Below are positions 10,769 through 19,669 of a stretch of 64,000 nucleotides of DNA, piece by piece. The stretch is from Mycobacterium sp. MS1601 (lineage in GTDB: Bacteria; Actinomycetota; Actinomycetes; Mycobacteriales; Mycobacteriaceae). The first letter of the stretch is position 1; each line of letters starts with the position of its first letter. The stretch is from positions 5,394,001 through 5,458,000 of the forward strand of contig NZ_CP019420.1 of NCBI RefSeq assembly GCF_001984215.1, in the 5' to 3' direction. The notes under the pieces are model-generated. The model ran no database searches and was not told the DNA's origin. It was given only the letters and a program-made list of their open reading frames with translations. Made by a program: the position numbers and the translations under genes.

Positions 10769-11604
10769 GCCTGGACAGCAGCCCTGCGCAACCGCCGGTG
10801 GATCTCGAGCCGCCCGGCTGCGCGGTGCTGGTGGTCGGATGCGGCAATCTGCTCCGCGGCGATGACGGTGTCGGCCCGGTGCTGGTGCGTCACCTGTGGG
10901 AGCGTGGTGTCCCCGATGGAGCTCGCCTGGTGGACGGTGGCACAGCCGGTATGGACGTGGCATTCCAGATGCGTGGCGCCCGTCAGGTGGTGATCGTCGA
11001 CGCCTACCTGCCCAGAGATGCCGACCGGCGGCAGCCGGGCACCATCTTCAAGGTGCCCGGCGCGGAGCTCGCCGAACTGCCGCCGCTGCAGGGACTGCAC
11101 AGCCACTCCTTCCGGTGGGACCATGCCATCGCGTTCGCCCGATGGGCATTGGGGGACGACTGCCCAACCGACATCACCGTGTACTTGATCGAGGCTGCCG
11201 GGGTGGAACTGGGCGCCGAACTGTCCGAACCCGTGCGGGCCGCCATGGAGGACGTGATCGGGCACATCGAAACCGATTACCTTGCGCCGCTGCGGCCCCG
11301 GGCCCAGCGAGAAGCTGAGGTCGAATTCACCACCGATGGCTACCTGCGCCTGGACGCAGACCTAGCCGCCGCGCGATTCCCGTCCGACGCCCTGGTGGCG
11401 ATGGTGCGCGACGGTCAACTGTGGTTGATTCCGTTGCGTGGGCCCCGCAGTGGCGGGTTGCTGCTCAAACAACGCACGCCGGCAGGCGATCGGTGCCTGC
11501 TGATCTGGGAGGTTCTGGCAGACCACCACCCGACCGGCAGATGTGCGGCATTCTGGGACGATGAGCAGGGCGCTTTGCGGGTTCCGCTGGAGCCGAACCG
11601 GTGA
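10765..11604 (+). CDS. Hydrogenase maturation protease with an extra C-terminal domain
   Basis: 279 residues, ATG overlapping the hucL stop (ATGA). Residues about 18-170 are a HycI/HupD-type endopeptidase, the enzyme that trims the large-subunit C-terminus after nickel insertion. The signature GCGNLLRGDDGVGP (residues 25-38) and VDGGTAGMD (56-64) carry the acidic nickel-sensing residues. About 100 further residues follow (from EVEFTTDGYLRL to the end) that ordinary ~160-residue proteases lack. This part looks like a small beta-rich domain of unknown role, perhaps for recognising HucL or HucS. No gene symbol is assigned. Confidence 0.85.
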   Translation: MSLDSSPAQPPVDLEPPGCAVLVVGCGNLLRGDDGVGPVLVRHLWERGVPDGARLVDGGTAGMDVAFQMRGARQVVIVDAYLPRDADRRQPGTIFKVPGAELAELPPLQGLHSHSFRWDHAIAFARWALGDDCPTDITVYLIEAAGVELGAELSEPVRAAMEDVIGHIETDYLAPLRPRAQREAEVEFTTDGYLRLDADLAAARFPSDALVAMVRDGQLWLIPLRGPRSGGLLLKQRTPAGDRCLLIWEVLADHHPTGRCAAFWDDEQGALRVPLEPNR

Positions 11605-11855
11605 TGTTGATGACTGAGGAGGCCCGGCCCAAGACACGCGTCAACAAACACACCTCTGCTGACGAAGCCCTCGACGTGCAGACGGTGGTGGTTCCCGAAC
11701 GCGGCAGGTGGGCTGTCGAGATCGTGGTCGTCTTCGCCGACGGTGTGGTGCGCAAACGGATCGACACCCATGCCACCCAGGCGAGGGCCGAGCTGTCGGC
11801 CCGGCTGATCAAGCGGGCCGCCGAGCGCGACCTGCGTGGACCCCTGAACGGATGA
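11604..11855 (+). CDS. Small conserved protein of the hydrogenase operon, unknown function
   Basis: 83 residues from the ATG at 11604, which overlaps the protease stop (TGATG); a GTG at 11601 or an ATG at 11610 are alternatives. It has no signal peptide, membrane segment or cysteine. The centre is a strand-rich stretch (LDVQTVVVPERGRWAVEIVV) followed by a basic helix (ARAELSARLIKRAAERDLRG). Tight coupling on both sides (its stop overlaps the next ATG) suggests an assembly or accessory role for the hydrogenase. I do not recognise the family. Confidence 0.65.
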   Translation: MLMTEEARPKTRVNKHTSADEALDVQTVVVPERGRWAVEIVVVFADGVVRKRIDTHATQARAELSARLIKRAAERDLRGPLNG

Positions 11856-13117
11856 CGAAGATGACCGCCCTGCATGCCGATTCCGATCTGAAACTGGCTG
11901 TGCGACCTCAACCTCTGGGCGCCTTTCCGCTGCCGCTGGGATATCTGCTGATTCCCGCCGACGCCGAGACCGAAGAAGCCCGGACTGCGCTGCTGGCCGG
12001 CCGGGAACCGTCGACGTGGCCGAGCGTGCTGGCGGGGCACGCGCACGCGCTGGCCGGTGATCGCGACGCAGCGCTGGCCGTCATGACCGGCACCGACCCG
12101 GTGAGCCGGTACAACCGGTTCGTTCTCGACCCCGACGGCGACAATCCCGACGAACTGCGGTGTCTGCTCGGCGAATTCGGTGTCCTGGTGGACGTGGTGC
12201 TGTTCGCGCTGGGGCGGGTGGACACACCACCGGAGCTGGGTTCGGCAGACGGTGAGCTGGAGGCGGTGGTGCTGTCGGCCCAGGCGAGCCACACATTGGA
12301 TTGCGGGGATCCAGGTGCGACGCTGGCTCTGTTGGATCGGGCAGCGGCGGTGGCCGGCCGTGACTCCACCGCGTTGCAGGGTGTGCTGCTCGGAGCGGCA
12401 GCCTCCATCTGCCGCGACGTCGGCGACTCCTCCGCCGAACAGCGCTTCGAGCAGGCGTTGCGTGTGCTGAGTCCTGCCGACGGGCTCAGGATCAGCCGTG
12501 CCGAGCTGCACCTGAGCCTCGCCGGATTGCTACACGAGCACGCGGGTGCCCGCCCCGAGCTGTTGAACAAGGCCGTTCCCCATTACCATTCGGCGCTACA
12601 GCTGGTGCTCCGCGAAGAGGCGCCGCTGCTGTGGGCATCCGCACACGCCAACCTGGCCACCGCCTATCTGACGATGCCGATGGTCGAGGCCTCTGGTCAG
12701 CTCCGACTCGGGGTGGCGGCGCAGTCGCTGCGCTCGGCGTTGAAGGTCTACACCCGCGAGCAGTACCCGCAGCAGTGGGCCAGCGTGCAGCTCAATCTGG
12801 CGAACTCGCTGGTCTACACTCCGTCCAACCACCAGGCCGACAACCTGGTGGAGGCCGTGGAACTGTACGAAGCGGTGCTAGAGGCCCGCCACCGGGACAC
12901 CGACCCGATGGGCCGCGCCCGGGTGCTGGCCAACCAGGGCAACGCGCTGGCCCATCTGGGGGTGTTCGATCAGGCCAAGGCCAAACTCTACGACGCCCGG
13001 TATCTGTTCGAAGAGCAGGGCGACCACGATTCGGTGCGTGCCGTGCGCGGTGTCCTGGACGAGATCGCCCGCCAGCAGGCCATGCTGCGTACTGGCGAGG
13101 ACGGGGCACCGGCGTGA
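11852..13117 (+). CDS. TPR-repeat protein of the hydrogenase operon
   Basis: 421 residues, ATG overlapping the previous stop. From about residue 140 on it is all helical with repeated tetratricopeptide-like units, for example LWASAHANLATAYLTMP, WASVQLNLANSLVY and GRARVLANQGNALAHLG. TPR proteins act as interaction scaffolds. Here the likely partners are the hydrogenase subunits, HucM or the maturation proteins. The N-terminal 130 residues are less repetitive and include a predicted loop rich in Asp/Gly. No signal peptide is seen. It is probably an assembly factor, but this comes only from the operon context. Confidence 0.75.
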   Translation: MTKMTALHADSDLKLAVRPQPLGAFPLPLGYLLIPADAETEEARTALLAGREPSTWPSVLAGHAHALAGDRDAALAVMTGTDPVSRYNRFVLDPDGDNPDELRCLLGEFGVLVDVVLFALGRVDTPPELGSADGELEAVVLSAQASHTLDCGDPGATLALLDRAAAVAGRDSTALQGVLLGAAASICRDVGDSSAEQRFEQALRVLSPADGLRISRAELHLSLAGLLHEHAGARPELLNKAVPHYHSALQLVLREEAPLLWASAHANLATAYLTMPMVEASGQLRLGVAAQSLRSALKVYTREQYPQQWASVQLNLANSLVYTPSNHQADNLVEAVELYEAVLEARHRDTDPMGRARVLANQGNALAHLGVFDQAKAKLYDARYLFEEQGDHDSVRAVRGVLDEIARQQAMLRTGEDGAPA

Positions 13118-13983
13118 CCGCCACCGCCGAATCACGGCCTGCAGTTGACGATTTCGAGGGACTGGCGCAGCGGGTCGACGACGCGGTGACCGCACTGGCC
13201 GGGCTGGATCCGGCGTCGCGGGCGGTGGCCGATGAGGTCAAGGCTGCGGTTGAGGCGGTGCATCGCGCTGGGCTGGTCACCATCGTGCGTCGGCTGCGCG
13301 AGGACCCGGCCACCCGCGCTGTGCTCTTCGACTTGGTTGACGACCCCGTCGTCCACCTGCTGTTGTCGCTGCACGAGATCATCCGGCCCGATCCCGTGAC
13401 ACACGCCAACCAGGTACTCACGGCGGTACGGCCGCAACTGCAGAGCCACGGAGGGGACGTGACCCTGGTCCGTGTCCAGGACGGCACTGCCTCCGTCCGG
13501 CTGGAAGGAGCCTGCAACGGCTGCTCCATGTCGTCGGTGACCCTGCGCAACCTGGTGGAGAGCGCACTGATCGAGGGGGTGCCCGCGATCACCGCCGTCG
13601 AGGTGTTGCCGAATGAACCCTCGCCCACGTTGATACCGCTGGAATCCTTGAGGATCGGCCGCCCCGACGACGGCTGGGCCAGGCTGGGTTCGGCTGCCGA
13701 GATCGCCGATGGCGCTCTCACCGTGTCGCACGCCCAGGGCGCCGAGGTGATCATCGTCAGCATCGAGAACCGCCTGTCGGCCTACCGTAACGAATGTGCC
13801 CATGAGGCACTGCCTTTGGACAATGCCATCCTCGACGTCGAGAATGGAACGCTGACCTGTCCGTGGCACGGCTTCTGCTTCGATGCCGGGTCGGGGGAGT
13901 GCCTCAGCGCGCCAGGAGCGCAGTTGGAGCAGTTGCCGCTGCGGATCGACGGCGGCGAGGTCTGGGTTCGCGTGCAGGCATGA
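13114..13983 (+). CDS. hucE: NifU-like/Rieske fusion iron-sulfur protein of the hydrogenase operon
   Basis: 289 residues, GTG overlapping the TPR gene stop. Residues about 95-165 form a NifU C-terminal-like domain with the CxxC pair in GACNGCSMSS. Residues about 185-289 form a Rieske [2Fe-2S] ferredoxin domain with CAH (after RNE) and CPWHGFCF as ligands. NifU-like domains carry or deliver Fe-S clusters, and Rieske proteins transfer electrons. In this operon the protein could mature HucS clusters or pass electrons between Huc and the respiratory chain. The symbol hucE follows the name used for the Huc-associated iron-sulfur protein in mycobacteria and is tentative. Confidence 0.8.
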   Translation: MTATAESRPAVDDFEGLAQRVDDAVTALAGLDPASRAVADEVKAAVEAVHRAGLVTIVRRLREDPATRAVLFDLVDDPVVHLLLSLHEIIRPDPVTHANQVLTAVRPQLQSHGGDVTLVRVQDGTASVRLEGACNGCSMSSVTLRNLVESALIEGVPAITAVEVLPNEPSPTLIPLESLRIGRPDDGWARLGSAAEIADGALTVSHAQGAEVIIVSIENRLSAYRNECAHEALPLDNAILDVENGTLTCPWHGFCFDAGSGECLSAPGAQLEQLPLRIDGGEVWVRVQA

Positions 13984-15167
13984 GCCGGTACACCGTCCGG
14001 CACAGCATCGGTGGGGCTGTCCTGTCTGCGCCCACGGCGGGTCCTGGCCTCGTGGACGTCAGTGGTGGCTGGGCTCCGGAGGTCTGGCTGGGTGCCCCGG
14101 CACCGGGGGGCCTGGCGCTCCCGCCGGCTTCGCCGACGATGGCGTGGATGTACTCACCACGCGGGGTCTTTCTCGACGACCATCACGTGGTGGTGGCCGA
14201 CTCGGGAAATCACCGGGTGTTGGTGTGGCACGGCATTCCCTCTGATGATGAGCAGCCCGCCGATGTGGTGCTGGGGCAGCCCGACGGCAGCACTGAAGGG
14301 CGGGCCGCCGGTGGCCGTGGCCCCGAGCGAGGGATGAACCTGCCCACCGGGGTGTTGATCCACGAGGGCCGGTTGGTGGTCGCCGACGCCTGGCACCACC
14401 GGATCCTGATCTGGGACAGCGTGCCTACCGCCAGCGATCGCGCGCCAGACGTGATTCTCGGACAGCCCGATGCATCTGCAGTCGAGCCCAACCGGGGCAT
14501 GGACTGTTCGACATCGACTTTGTACTGGCCTTTCGGTATCGCCATGGTGGGCGGCACGTTCTGGGTGGCGGATACCGGCAACCGACGGGTTCTCGGTTGG
14601 CGCAACGGTATTCCGTGCCCCGGGCAGCCTGCCGACATTCTGCTGGGACAGGTGGACGCTGCTTCGCGGGACGAGAATCGGGGCGGCACGGCAGGCCCGG
14701 CGAGCTTCCGGTGGCCGCACGGCATCGCCGGCCGCGATGATCTTCTGCTGATCGCCGACGCCGGCGATCACCGGATGTTGGGATGGTCACCACAACCCGA
14801 CCAGGACAGCCCCGCCGACATTCTGCTGGGACAGCCGGATTTCCAGACCGTGCAGGAATGGCCCTACGGCCCGCACACCGGGGACCGGTTCCGGTTCCCG
14901 TACGCCATCGGCTTCGACGCGGATCGCCTGGCCATCGCGGACACCGCCAACAACCGGATCTTGCTGTGGGATGAACTGCCCGTCGACGGTCGTGCCGCTG
15001 ACCACGTGTTGGCGCAACCGTCGTTCGCCGCCAACGGCGAGAACCGATGGACCTCCGTACAACGCGACACCCTGTGCTGGCCCTACGGACTCTCGCTGTG
15101 TGGGGAGCGGCTGGCAGTGGCCGACTCGGGGAACAACCGGGTGATGATTTGGCGGCGGTCGGGTTGA
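13980..15167 (+). CDS. NHL-repeat six-bladed beta-propeller protein
   Basis: 395 residues, ATG overlapping the previous stop. Six NHL repeats are visible, each with the pattern (V/I)ADxxxxR(V/I)L(V/I)W: VVADSGNHRVLVW, VVADAWHHRILIW, WVADTGNRRVLGW, LIADAGDHRMLGW, AIADTANNRILLW and AVADSGNNRVMIW. Between them recurs (P/A)D(V/I)(V/I/L)LGQPD. This predicts a closed six-bladed propeller. There is no signal peptide, so it is probably cytoplasmic. NHL propellers bind proteins or small ligands. In this operon it may be an assembly platform or a maturation factor; the role is unknown. Confidence 0.8.
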   Translation: MSRYTVRHSIGGAVLSAPTAGPGLVDVSGGWAPEVWLGAPAPGGLALPPASPTMAWMYSPRGVFLDDHHVVVADSGNHRVLVWHGIPSDDEQPADVVLGQPDGSTEGRAAGGRGPERGMNLPTGVLIHEGRLVVADAWHHRILIWDSVPTASDRAPDVILGQPDASAVEPNRGMDCSTSTLYWPFGIAMVGGTFWVADTGNRRVLGWRNGIPCPGQPADILLGQVDAASRDENRGGTAGPASFRWPHGIAGRDDLLLIADAGDHRMLGWSPQPDQDSPADILLGQPDFQTVQEWPYGPHTGDRFRFPYAIGFDADRLAIADTANNRILLWDELPVDGRAADHVLAQPSFAANGENRWTSVQRDTLCWPYGLSLCGERLAVADSGNNRVMIWRRSG

Positions 15168-16003
15168 GGCCACGAATTGTGCAGACCGACGGGCAGATCG
15201 GCTTCTACTGGACCACGGTGTCGGGATCGCCGACGTCGTTGTCTGCGCTGGTGGATGACGACGACGAGCCGGACCGCCTGGTGGCCACCCATCTCGAGGC
15301 ACTCGACGACGCGCTGATCATCGCCGCTGCACGGTTCGGTGAGATTCTGGGTGGGGGACGAGGCCCCAGCGGGGCAGAGGAGCGCGACGACCTGCTGGAT
15401 CTGCACCGCACACTGGACAGGTTGTGCTTCGAGTATGCCTCGGCGCTGGGACGTACCGGAGTTCGCGCAGACCTGCGGGCCGGCAAGATCATCGGCACCG
15501 CGGCGCTGTTTTCTATCTGCGCTCGCCGGCCACTGGGACTGCTGGGCCCCGCGCCGCTCGACGGAATGCTGGACCAGCCGACGCTGGGGGTGGTGGGAGG
15601 CTTCGGTGAGATGTGCCAGGTGGATTCCGAGCGGCCCTGGCTCGGAGGTCGGTGGGTGGTGCGCACCGAAGCAGGACAACGCCTTCCGCTCACCCTGTCG
15701 ATGATGATGTTCGACAGCTCCGGAGTGAACAAAGAAGCCGCACGGGCCGAGCACATCGCGGAGCTGCAGCGGGTGACCGACGCGGCAGGCGCCGCCGGTG
15801 CTGATCCGATGGCCGTTACGTGCGCCCTCGATTGGCTGCTCTACGACTGGCTGATGGCTCATCGGGATGGCCCTGACAGCGCCGAGATCGTCTTCCCCAA
15901 AGGTTACGAACACCATGCCGCGGTGGTGGTTGCCGCCGTGGCAGCATCGGTATCCGCCAGGGCCACCTTCGATCCGGGCCTGGTCGGGCTGTTTCCGCGC
16001 TGA
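15164..16003 (+). CDS. Conserved protein at the end of the hydrogenase operon, unknown family
   Basis: 279 residues if translated from the TTG at 15164, which overlaps the stop of the NHL gene (TTGA) and so follows the operon's overlap habit. A GTG at 15179 is the alternative. It is predicted soluble, with no signal peptide or CxxC motif. Notable segments are GQIGFYWTTVSGSP near the start, a helical region DRLCFEYASALGRTGVRADL and a C-terminal FDPGLVGLFPR. I do not recognise the family. Being last in the huc operon and cotranscribed, it is likely an accessory factor for hydrogenase biogenesis. Confidence 0.7.
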   Translation: MRPRIVQTDGQIGFYWTTVSGSPTSLSALVDDDDEPDRLVATHLEALDDALIIAAARFGEILGGGRGPSGAEERDDLLDLHRTLDRLCFEYASALGRTGVRADLRAGKIIGTAALFSICARRPLGLLGPAPLDGMLDQPTLGVVGGFGEMCQVDSERPWLGGRWVVRTEAGQRLPLTLSMMMFDSSGVNKEAARAEHIAELQRVTDAAGAAGADPMAVTCALDWLLYDWLMAHRDGPDSAEIVFPKGYEHHAAVVVAAVAASVSARATFDPGLVGLFPR

Positions 16004-16139
16004 CATCGAAGATCCCCCGTCTCCTCACCTGCTTTCTCCCCCATAACGGGGTCCAACCGCAGCGCTGCCGAGCGTAGACATAGGGCACGAGCTGAGAAGC
16101 TCTGCGCCACAGTCATCTACGCCATCGATGGGAGCCAGG

Positions 16140-16499
16140 ATGGGTGTCTATCTACCGATCCTGGTTCTCGGTGCCATTGCCGCGGCGTTCGCTTCTGTGT
16201 CGGTGGGGATCGCGCTGGTGGTTGGGCCGCGCCGGTTCAACCGGGCCAAGTTGGAGGCCTACGAGTGCGGGATCGAACCGGCTCGCCAGCCCATGGGTGC
16301 GGCGCGGTTTCCGGTGAAGTTCTATCTGACGGCGATGCTGTTCATCGTTTTCGACATCGAGATTGTCTTTTTGTATCCGTGGGCGGTGTCCTTCGATCAG
16401 CTGGGGATGTTCGCCCTGGTGGAGATGCTGCTCTTTATGGCGACGGTGTTTGTGGCCTATGCCTACGTATGGCGGCGAGGTGGTCTGGAATGGGATTAG
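16140..16499 (+). CDS. nuoA: NADH-quinone oxidoreductase subunit A
   Basis: 119 residues from the ATG at 16140, which has GGAG at 16131-16134; an ATG at 16128 would add four residues. It is a membrane subunit with three transmembrane helices: [44 protein letters not shown] (read in two parts) and [16 protein letters not shown]. The conserved loop [11 protein letters not shown] carries the cysteine that is exposed in the deactive state of complex I. First gene of nuoA-N. The 136 bases upstream (16004-16139) hold no gene and presumably the operon promoter, but no clear -10/-35 pair is seen. Confidence 0.95.
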   Translation: MGVYLPILVLGAIAAAFASVSVGIALVVGPRRFNRAKLEAYECGIEPARQPMGAARFPVKFYLTAMLFIVFDIEIVFLYPWAVSFDQLGMFALVEMLLFMATVFVAYAYVWRRGGLEWD

Positions 16500-17044
16500 A
16501 AGAACAGTTGCCTGGCGGGATCCTGCTCTCGACGGTGGAGAAGGTGGCCGGTTTTGTGCGTAAGGGGTCGCTGTGGCCGGCGACGTTCGGGCTCGCGTGC
16601 TGTGCCATCGAGATGATGGCGACCGCGGGGCCGCGTTTCGACATTGCCCGGTTCGGCATGGAGCGGTTTTCGGCGACGCCGCGGCAGGCGGATCTGATGA
16701 TCGTGGCCGGGCGGGTGTCGCAGAAGATGGCCCCGGTGTTGCGGCAGGTCTACGACCAGATGGCCGAGCCCAAATGGGTTCTGGCCATGGGCGTTTGCGC
16801 ATCGTCCGGCGGGATGTTCAACAACTACGCGATCGTCCAGGGCGTCGATCACGTGGTGCCCGTCGACATCTACCTCCCCGGGTGCCCACCACGGCCGGAG
16901 ATGCTGTTGCACGCGATCCTCACGCTGCACGCCAAGATCGCCGAGATGCCGTTGGGGGTGCATCGCGATGAGGTGGTGGCCGCAGCCGAGAAAGCGGCCC
17001 TGAACGCCAGACCCACCATCGAACTGACCGGGTTGCTGCGATGA
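16490..17044 (+). CDS. nuoB: NADH-quinone oxidoreductase subunit B
   Basis: 184 residues. The PSST subunit holds the terminal [4Fe-4S] cluster N2, which hands electrons to quinone. The ligands are visible in [10 protein letters not shown] (tandem cysteines), GVCASSGG and PGCPPRPE. The ATG at 16490 overlaps the end of nuoA by 10 bases, and the stop overlaps nuoC (ATGA). Its fold is related to the hydrogenase small subunit, reflecting the common ancestry of complex I and [NiFe] hydrogenases. Confidence 0.96.
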   Translation: MGLEEQLPGGILLSTVEKVAGFVRKGSLWPATFGLACCAIEMMATAGPRFDIARFGMERFSATPRQADLMIVAGRVSQKMAPVLRQVYDQMAEPKWVLAMGVCASSGGMFNNYAIVQGVDHVVPVDIYLPGCPPRPEMLLHAILTLHAKIAEMPLGVHRDEVVAAAEKAALNARPTIELTGLLR

Positions 17045-17667
17045 CGGGCATGTTCGGGGTGCGGGGGTCCGGCGATACGTCCGGTTACGGGCGACTGTTA
17101 CCGCGAAAGAGGACGCCTGTCAGCAGTTCTCGCCCCTTTGGTGGCTACTTCGATACGGTGGTTGATTCGCTGGAGTTGTGCCTGGGGGAGTTGCCGGCGG
17201 TCGAGAGGGTGACGGTACACGCCGGCCAGTTGACCCTGCATGTGGTACGGGAACACCTGGTGTCCGTGGCCCGGGTGCTGCGTGATGATCCGGCGTTGCG
17301 TTTCGAGTTGTGTGCCGGGGTGTCGGGGGTGCATTACCCGCAGGATGCTGGGCGGGAGTTGCGGGCGTTCTATCCGTTGATGTCGATTACTCACAATCGG
17401 CGTCTGCAGCTCGAGGTCGCGTGTCCGGATGCTGATCCGCATGTGCCGTCGCTGTTTTCGGTGTATCCCACGGTGGACTGGCATGAACGTGAGACCTACG
17501 ACTTCTTCGGCATCATCTTCGACGGCCATCCCGCGTTGACCCGCATCGAGATGCCCGATGACTGGATCGGGCATCCGCAGCGCAAGGACTACCCCCTGGG
17601 TGGGGTGCCGGTGCAGTACCACGGCGCCACCATCGCACCACCGGATCAGCGGAGGTCCTACACATGA
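17041..17667 (+). CDS. nuoC: NADH-quinone oxidoreductase subunit C
   Basis: 208 residues, the 30-kDa peripheral-arm subunit. The signature [20 protein letters not shown] followed by [18 protein letters not shown] is present near the C-terminus. The ATG overlaps the nuoB stop and the stop overlaps nuoD by 4 bases. Length is in the usual range for actinobacterial NuoC. The first 35 residues are poorly conserved and basic. Confidence 0.95.
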   Translation: MTGMFGVRGSGDTSGYGRLLPRKRTPVSSSRPFGGYFDTVVDSLELCLGELPAVERVTVHAGQLTLHVVREHLVSVARVLRDDPALRFELCAGVSGVHYPQDAGRELRAFYPLMSITHNRRLQLEVACPDADPHVPSLFSVYPTVDWHERETYDFFGIIFDGHPALTRIEMPDDWIGHPQRKDYPLGGVPVQYHGATIAPPDQRRSYT

Positions 17668-19034
17668 CCGACACCGCCGGTTCCGTCGACGCCGGGTCTC
17701 GTGCTCGCGGAACAACGCCGCTCACCGAACCCGCCGAACGCGTCATCACCCTGGGCGGGCAGGACTGGGAGGAGATCGTCACCGCCGCCCGCGCCGGCGG
17801 CGACGCCGGGGAACGACTCGTGGTCAACATGGGCCCCCAACACCCGTCCACCCACGGGGTGCTGCGCCTGATCCTGGAGATCGAAGGCGAAACCGTCACC
17901 CAGGCCCGCTGCGGTATCGGCTACCTACACACCGGCATCGAGAAGAACCTGGAGTACCGCACCTGGACCCAGGGCGTCACCTTCGTCACCCGCATGGACT
18001 ATCTATCGCCGTTCTTCAACGAAACCGCCTACTGCCTGGGCGTCGAACACCTGCTGGGGGTCACCGACGACATCCCCGAACGCGCCTCGGTGATCCGGGT
18101 GATGCTGATGGAACTCAACCGCATCTCCTCGCATCTGGTGGCCCTGGCCACCGGCGGCATGGAACTGGGCGCCATGTCAGCGATGTTCTACGGCTTCCGC
18201 GAACGCGAAGAAATCCTCACCGTCTTCGAAGCCATCACCGGCCTGCGGATGAACCACGCCTACATCCGCCCCGGCGGCGTGGCCGCCGATCTCCCCGACG
18301 ACGGCCTCGACCGCGTCAAACACCTCCTGGACATCCTGCCGGGCCGGTTGGCGCAGCTGTCGGCCCTGCTGCGGGACAACCCCATCTGGAAGGCCCGCAC
18401 CGTCGACATCGGCTACCTCGACCTGACCGGATGCATGGCCCTGGGGATCACCGGCCCGGTACTGCGCTCCACCGGCCTACCCCATGATCTGCGCAAGACA
18501 CAGCCCTACTGCGGATACCAGGACTACGAGTTCGACGTCATCACCGACGACGCCTGCGACTGCTACGGCCGCTATGTGATCCGGGTCGACGAGATGGCCG
18601 AATCGCTGCGCATCGTGTCCCAGTGCGTCGCGCGGCTCGAAGGCCTGGCCGGGGCCCCGGTGATGATCACCGACAAGAAACTCGCCTGGCCCGCCGATCT
18701 GGAGCTGGGGCCCGACGGCCTGGGCAACAGCCCGGATCACATCGCCAAGATCATGGGTCGCTCCATGGAAGGCCTGATCCACCACTTCAAGATCGTCACC
18801 GAGGGTTTCCGGGTCCCACCCGGGCAGTGCTATGTCGCTGTCGAGTCGCCGCGCGGTGAGTTGGGTGTGCACATGGTCTCCGACGGCGGCACCCGCCCGT
18901 ATCGGGCGCACTACCGCGACCCGTCGTTCACCAACCTGCAGGCCGTCGCCGCCATGTGTGAAGGCGGCATGGTCGCCGACGTCATCTCCGCGGTGGCCTC
19001 CATCGATCCCGTCATGGGAGGCGTCGACAGATGA
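17664..19034 (+). CDS. nuoD: NADH-quinone oxidoreductase subunit D
   Basis: 456 residues, the 49-kDa subunit that forms the quinone pocket with NuoB. The N-terminal [20 protein letters not shown] (residues about 53-72) and the following [10 protein letters not shown] are diagnostic. So are the late [17 protein letters not shown] and the ending DPVMGGVDR. NuoD is homologous to the hydrogenase large subunit but lacks the nickel cysteines, as expected. The start overlaps nuoC and the stop overlaps nuoE (ATGA). Confidence 0.96.
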   Translation: MTDTAGSVDAGSRARGTTPLTEPAERVITLGGQDWEEIVTAARAGGDAGERLVVNMGPQHPSTHGVLRLILEIEGETVTQARCGIGYLHTGIEKNLEYRTWTQGVTFVTRMDYLSPFFNETAYCLGVEHLLGVTDDIPERASVIRVMLMELNRISSHLVALATGGMELGAMSAMFYGFREREEILTVFEAITGLRMNHAYIRPGGVAADLPDDGLDRVKHLLDILPGRLAQLSALLRDNPIWKARTVDIGYLDLTGCMALGITGPVLRSTGLPHDLRKTQPYCGYQDYEFDVITDDACDCYGRYVIRVDEMAESLRIVSQCVARLEGLAGAPVMITDKKLAWPADLELGPDGLGNSPDHIAKIMGRSMEGLIHHFKIVTEGFRVPPGQCYVAVESPRGELGVHMVSDGGTRPYRAHYRDPSFTNLQAVAAMCEGGMVADVISAVASIDPVMGGVDR

Positions 19035-19668
19035 CCCTGGTCGATCTCGCGCTGGGTCCACGCCCCGACGAACCCGGACCGCCCCTGCACGGACCCGCCG
19101 CCTACCCGGCCGACGTCGAGACCCGCCTGGCCGCCGACGCCGCCACCATCCTGGGTAAGTATCCGCACCGGCGTTCGGCGTTGCTGCCGCTGCTGCACCT
19201 GGTGCAGGCCGAGGACGGGTACGTCAGCACCGCAGGCATCCGCTTCTGCGCCGCTCAGCTGAACCTCACCGACGCCGAGGTGTCGGCGGTGGCGACGTTC
19301 TACTCGATGTACCGACGCACTCCCACCGGAACGTATCTGGTCGGGGTGTGCACCAACACCCTGTGCGCCGTGATGGGCGGCGATGCCATCCTGGCCACCC
19401 TCGAGGAGCATCTCGGCATCGGCCCGGGCGAGACCACCGGTGACGGTGCGGTCACGCTGGAACACCTCGAGTGCAACGCCGCCTGCGACTACGCACCCGT
19501 CATCATGGTCAACTGGCAGTTCTACGACAACCAAACCCCCACCACAGCAACCACACTCGCCAACTCACTACGCACCCCCACCCCCAACACCCCACCCGCG
19601 GCACCCCACTACCCACCTTCACCACCACCTGCCGCGCCCTGGCCGGATTACCTGCAGAGGGGGAGTGA
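19031..19668 (+). CDS. nuoE: NADH-quinone oxidoreductase subunit E, apparent one-base frameshift near its end
   Basis: The 24-kDa subunit carrying a [2Fe-2S] cluster: GVCTNTLC and [12 protein letters not shown] give the four cysteine ligands. As written, the frame runs past the normal end and continues into nuoF. However, after [11 protein letters not shown] the other frame reads [20 protein letters not shown] and stops at TGA 19666-19668. That is the conserved actinobacterial NuoE ending (TRGAPL..F..T...LAGL). One extra C in the CCCC run at 19590-19593 joins the two parts and gives a 212-residue protein that ends just before the nuoF ATG. A sequencing deletion is the simplest explanation. 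Confidence 0.9.
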
Positions 19669-19669
19669 G

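Noticed and set aside
16098..16111. A small hairpin near GAGCT-gaga-AGCTC upstream of nuoA as a terminator
   Set aside because: The stem is only 5 bp with no T-run, too weak to call.
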